This document shows, piece by piece, positions 60,806-64,000 of a DNA stretch of 64,000 nucleotides (the first letter of the stretch is position 1; every line of letters begins with the position of its first letter). The notes under the pieces are model-generated. The model searched no databases. It saw nothing but the letters and a program-made list of their open reading frames with translations, and was not told the DNA's origin. This DNA comes from Mycobacterium sp. EPa45 (lineage in GTDB: Bacteria > Actinomycetota > Actinomycetes > Mycobacteriales > Mycobacteriaceae). The translations under genes and the position numbers were made by a program. The stretch spans positions 2,604,001 through 2,668,000 of the forward strand of contig NZ_CP011773.1 in the NCBI RefSeq assembly GCF_001021385.1. Reading direction: 5' to 3'.

Positions 60806-60931
60806 GAAGTTCGACCAGGAGCCACCTGCCGCCACTGAGCGGTAGGTGGCTTCTGGCGTAATCGAGGTCACTGTGCGATATCCGCCACAAGGCGGATGGT
60901 ATGACGCGGTTTCCGGGCCACTGTGGAAGGC

Positions 60932-61243
60932 ATGACCGCAACGTTCGTTCCCGACGACGACTTCATCCGCATCGGCGAGTTGTGCACCCGGCTGGGTGTG
61001 CCGGACGACGATCGGGTGCTGTTCTGGCGGTGGGCCGACGAACTGCCGAGCCGGGCGGCCGTCGACGAATTGAACTCCTACGTCGACATTCTCATTGCCG
61101 AGCAGTGTCGCCGCCCCGCCGACGACGCGCTGGGCCGGCTCATCGAGCTGGGCTTGACCGACGACGAGATCCGCCGGTCGGTCGCCGCCCTGGTGCGAAA
61201 GCCCGGGGCGAAACTCAGCCCGTGTAAGCCATCACGTGCTTGA
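60932..61243 (+). CDS. Small P450-derived protein
   Basis: 103 residues from the ATG at 60932 with GGAAGG upstream. The region RVLFWRWADELPSRAAVDEL, SYVDILIAEQCRRPADDALG and RLIELGLTDDEIRRSVAAL resembles the F-to-H helix part of bacterial P450s, where LxWxDxL and LIxxRxxxPxDDLL occur. No heme Cys or I-helix is present, yet the frame is intact and has a good start. It is either a shrunken P450 remnant kept as a small protein or a helical protein that resembles one by chance. It overlaps the end of the aldehyde dehydrogenase gene by 29 bp, tail to tail. Confidence 0.62.
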   Translation: MTATFVPDDDFIRIGELCTRLGVPDDDRVLFWRWADELPSRAAVDELNSYVDILIAEQCRRPADDALGRLIELGLTDDEIRRSVAALVRKPGAKLSPCKPSRA

Positions 61244-62642
61244 TGCGGGTGTAGTCCTCGAACCCGTACATTGACAGATCTTTTCCGTGTCCCGAGGCCT
61301 TGAAGCCGCCGTGCGGCATCTCGGCGACAAGTGGAATGTGAGTGTTGATCCACACGCAGCCGAAGTCCAGCGCGTTGGACACGCGGATCGCCCGCGACAC
61401 GTCGCGGGTCCACACCGAGGAGGCCAGACCGTACTCGGTGCCGTTGGCCAAGCGGATGGCCTCGTCCTCGTCGGCGAACGACTGCACGGTGATCACCGGG
61501 CCGAAGATCTCCTCCCGGACATGCCGGTCATCCTGGCGCAGGCCACCGATCACGGTCGGCTCTACGTAGAAACCTCTGTCGCCCTGGCGATTTCCGCCAG
61601 CCGCCACTGTCGCGTGCGCCGGCACGTCGGACAAGAAGCCCAGCACCCGATCGAGTTGATTGGTGTTGTTCACCGGCGGCACCCAGGCATCCTCGTCGTC
61701 GGCGGCCCGGCCGAAGGTGGTGGCCGCGCCCCTGGCCTGCTCGGCCAATGCGGCGGTGAGGTCCTCGGCGACGGCGGCACTGGCCAGTACCCGGGTCGCC
61801 GCGGTGCAGTCCTGACCGGCGTTGAAGTAACCGGCCGTCGCGATTCCGGCTGCGGCGATGGCGATATCGGCGTCGTCGAACACGATCACCGGTGCCTTAC
61901 CGCCGAGTTCGAGGTGAGTGCGTTTGAGATGCCCGCCGGCGCTGACCGCGACCGCACGGCCCGCGGCGACCGATCCGGTGATCGACACCATCTGCGGAGT
62001 CGGATGCGCCACGACGCCCGCGCCGGTCACCCGATCCCCGCAGACGACATTGAGCACACCGGGCCCGAAGTGCTGTGCGGCGATCTCGGCCAGCATCACG
62101 GTGGTGACCGGGGTGGTGTCACTCGGCTTGAGGACGACGGTGTTGCCCGCGGCGATGGCCGGGCAGAACTTCCAGATCGCCATCATCATCGGGTAGTTCC
62201 AGGGCGCGACCTGACCGATCACCCCGACCGGCTCACGGCGGATCCACGACGTGTGGTCGGCCATGTACTCACCGGCCGACTTTCCTTCCAAAATCCTTGC
62301 CGCACCGGCAAAGAACCTGATCTGGTCGACCATCGGAGGGATTTCCTCGGCCAGCGTGACGTGATTGGGCTTACCGGTGTTGCGGCCCTCGGCGGCCACC
62401 AGGTCAGCGGCCGCTCTCTCCACGTCGTCGGCGAACCCCAGTAGCGCCTTCTGCCGCTGTGACGGTGTGGTGAGCTTCCAGTCGGTGAACGCCCGGCTCG
62501 CCGCGGCGTACGCGTTGTCGATGTCCTGTTCGTTGGAAACGGGTGCGGTGCCGTATTTTTCGCCAGTAGACGGGTCGACGATCGGCATCGTCGCCCCGCT
62601 CACTGAGTCGACGAGCTCGCCGTCAATGAAATTGCGGACCAT
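61215..62642 (-). CDS. Aldehyde dehydrogenase, aminobutyraldehyde type
   Basis: 475 residues from the ATG overlapping the gabT stop. ALDH motifs are complete: NAD site PWNYPMMMAIWKFCPAIAAG, general-base Glu in LELGGKAPVIV, nucleophile Cys in FNAGQDCTAATRV and EEIFGPVITVQSF near the end. The gene order gabT then dehydrogenase suggests oxidation of 4-aminobutyraldehyde or succinate semialdehyde in polyamine/GABA breakdown. YdcW-like, but the exact substrate is not settled by sequence. It could also oxidise the aldehyde made by the neighbouring Car. Confidence 0.9.
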   Translation of the reverse strand: MVRNFIDGELVDSVSGATMPIVDPSTGEKYGTAPVSNEQDIDNAYAAASRAFTDWKLTTPSQRQKALLGFADDVERAAADLVAAEGRNTGKPNHVTLAEEIPPMVDQIRFFAGAARILEGKSAGEYMADHTSWIRREPVGVIGQVAPWNYPMMMAIWKFCPAIAAGNTVVLKPSDTTPVTTVMLAEIAAQHFGPGVLNVVCGDRVTGAGVVAHPTPQMVSITGSVAAGRAVAVSAGGHLKRTHLELGGKAPVIVFDDADIAIAAAGIATAGYFNAGQDCTAATRVLASAAVAEDLTAALAEQARGAATTFGRAADDEDAWVPPVNNTNQLDRVLGFLSDVPAHATVAAGGNRQGDRGFYVEPTVIGGLRQDDRHVREEIFGPVITVQSFADEDEAIRLANGTEYGLASSVWTRDVSRAIRVSNALDFGCVWINTHIPLVAEMPHGGFKASGHGKDLSMYGFEDYTRIKHVMAYTG

Positions 62643-63982
62643 CAGAGTGCGGCGAGAATCTCGGCCAGCACGTCGAGGCCCTCGACCAAGAGCTCGTCGC
62701 TGATGGCCAGCGGCGGCAGGAACCGCAGCACGTTTCCGTAGGTGCCACACGTCAACACCACCACACCCTGGGCGTGCGCCCTGGCCGCCAGTGTCTTGGC
62801 CAGCTCCGGATCCGGTTCTGCGGTACCCGATTTCACCAACTCGACGGCGATCATCGCACCGCGGCCGCGCACATCACCGATGCGGTCGTCGTCGGCCTGC
62901 ATCCGACCGAGCTTGTCTTTCATCAGCGCTTCGATCTGCTTGGCCCGATCCACCAGCCCGTCGAGCTCGATGGTCTCGATGGTCGCCAGCGCGGCCGCAC
63001 ACGCCAACGGATTGCCGCCATAGGTGCCGCCGAGACCGCTGACATGCGGAGCGTCCATGATCTCGGCGCGCCCGGTCACCGCCGACAGCGGCAGACCGTC
63101 GGCGATGCCCTTGGCCGTCACGATCAGGTCCGGCTCGATGCCCTCGTCCTCGCACGCGAACATCGTTCCGGTGCGGGCGAATCCGGTCTGCACCTCGTCG
63201 GCGATGAACACCACGTTGTTGTCCGAACACCAGGCCCGCAGCGCAGGCAGGAAGCCCGGCGCGGGAACGATGAACCCACCCTCGCCCTGGATCGGCTCGA
63301 TGATCACCGCGGCGAGGTTGGCCGCGCCGATCTGCTTGTCGATGATGTTCAGCGCCCGCTCGGCGGCCAGCTCGCCGTCGGTGGCCCACTCCTTGTCGAT
63401 CAGGCCGTCGCGGAAGGGATAGGAGAGGGGGGCGCGGTAGATCTCCGGGGCGAACGGTCCGAACCCGCTCTTGTAGGGCATCGACTTGGCGGTCAGCGCC
63501 ATCGTCAGGTTGGTGCGCCCATGGTAGGCGTGGTCGAAGGCCACCACCGCGGTCTTGCGGGTATACGAGCGGGCGATCTTGATCGCGTTCTCCACCGCTT
63601 CGGACCCGGAATTGAACAGTGCCGAGCGCTTCTCGTAGGACCCCGGGGTGAGCCGGTTGAGGTGCTCCGCGACGGCGATGTACTCCTCGTAGGGCGTCAC
63701 CATGAAGCACGTGTGGGTGAAGTCGGCGACTTGGGCCTGCACCGCCTCGACCACGCGTGGTGAGGCGTTACCGATCGTCGTCACCGCGATGCCCGAGCCC
63801 AGGTCGATCAGCCGGTTACCGTCGACGTCCTCAATGATCCCGCCGCCTGCCCGCGCCGTGTAGACGGGCATCGTGACACCGACGCCGTGCGACACCGCCG
63901 CGACCCTGCGCTTGCTCAGTTCGACGGACCCGGGGCCCGGGATCTCGGTGACGAGTTTGCGGCTCTGCTCGAGAGTGGTCAC
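62642..63982 (-). CDS. gabT: 4-aminobutyrate aminotransferase
   Basis: 446 residues from a GTG with AGGAGA eight bases upstream. It is a class III PLP aminotransferase: FNSGSEAVENAIKIARSYT (phosphate site), FDHAYHGRTNLTMALT, EPIQGEGGFIVPAPGFL and VFIADEVQTGFARTG (PLP-binding Asp), with the Schiff-base Lys in IVTAKGIADGLPLS. Length and motifs are complete. It converts GABA and 2-oxoglutarate to succinate semialdehyde and glutamate. Orthologue in position of Rv2589. The dehydrogenase 4-bp overlap shows an operon. Confidence 0.95.
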   Translation of the reverse strand: MTTLEQSRKLVTEIPGPGSVELSKRRVAAVSHGVGVTMPVYTARAGGGIIEDVDGNRLIDLGSGIAVTTIGNASPRVVEAVQAQVADFTHTCFMVTPYEEYIAVAEHLNRLTPGSYEKRSALFNSGSEAVENAIKIARSYTRKTAVVAFDHAYHGRTNLTMALTAKSMPYKSGFGPFAPEIYRAPLSYPFRDGLIDKEWATDGELAAERALNIIDKQIGAANLAAVIIEPIQGEGGFIVPAPGFLPALRAWCSDNNVVFIADEVQTGFARTGTMFACEDEGIEPDLIVTAKGIADGLPLSAVTGRAEIMDAPHVSGLGGTYGGNPLACAAALATIETIELDGLVDRAKQIEALMKDKLGRMQADDDRIGDVRGRGAMIAVELVKSGTAEPDPELAKTLAARAHAQGVVVLTCGTYGNVLRFLPPLAISDELLVEGLDVLAEILAAL

Positions 63983-64000
63983 TGCTGGTCTCCTAGGCGA

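Overview
The window is high-GC actinobacterial DNA, almost certainly from a mycobacterium and probably a fast-growing environmental Mycolicibacterium-type species. Supporting signs are an MPT64-family secreted antigen, the phosphatidylinositol mannoside (PIM) genes pgsA1-patA-pimA, many GTG starts, ATGA/GTGA gene overlaps, several P450s, and a carboxylic acid reductase next to gabT. From memory, the order thrS - HIT - pgsA1 - patA - pimA - Nudix - pdxS - tesB - pdxT - yebC - ruvCAB - car - gabT follows the M. tuberculosis Rv2614c to Rv2589 segment, with extra genes inserted.

Layout. (1) 1-2993: right-hand end of an integrated element. It carries a His-Xaa-Ser (Hxs) peptide-maturation system (hxsA, hxsD and hxsB, the last cut by the window edge) and ends at a 45-nt 3' half of a tRNA gene, read here as the distal attachment site. 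(2) 3.0-12.1 kb: a decayed aldo/keto reductase, then a SigF-family sigma factor, two STAS antagonists, a GAF-SpoIIE phosphatase and an RsbW-like kinase, mixed with mpt64, a truncated P450, a small lipoprotein and an intact P450. (3) 12.1-16.4 kb: a thiolase/DUF35 pair divergent from an SDR-reductase-TetR operon, with a palindromic operator between them. (4) 16.5-24.3 kb: a Hsp70-like membrane protein with a Thr-rich tail, a flavodoxin-like protein, a four-gene glycosyltransferase/acyl-CoA-dehydrogenase/PIG-L/methyltransferase cassette, a GAF-ANTAR regulator and small membrane or lipid genes. (5) 24.4-33.3 kb: core operon for threonyl-tRNA synthetase, PIM synthesis and PLP synthesis. (6) 33.4-37.3 kb: a tightly overlapped four-gene membrane/cupredoxin cluster and an unlisted 47-residue ORF. 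(7) 37.4-43.7 kb: catabolic genes, including a frameshifted 3-hydroxyisobutyrate dehydrogenase, and a CocE-type hydrolase divergent from a TetR gene across a 40-bp twin operator. (8) 43.8-49.6 kb: yebC, an orphan molybdopterin oxidoreductase and SOS-boxed ruvCAB. (9) 49.6-55.1 kb: a DAB-type inorganic-carbon operon (dabB, dabA, PII-like, carbonic-anhydrase-like) with a divergent winged-helix regulator. (10) 55.1-64.0 kb: a diguanylate cyclase, carboxylic acid reductase, a P450-derived small protein, an aldehyde dehydrogenase and gabT.

The most unusual content is the Hxs system on a tRNA-integrated element and the DAB operon with an atypical carbonic-anhydrase-like partner. Functions are assigned from motifs and family knowledge only; no database search was possible.
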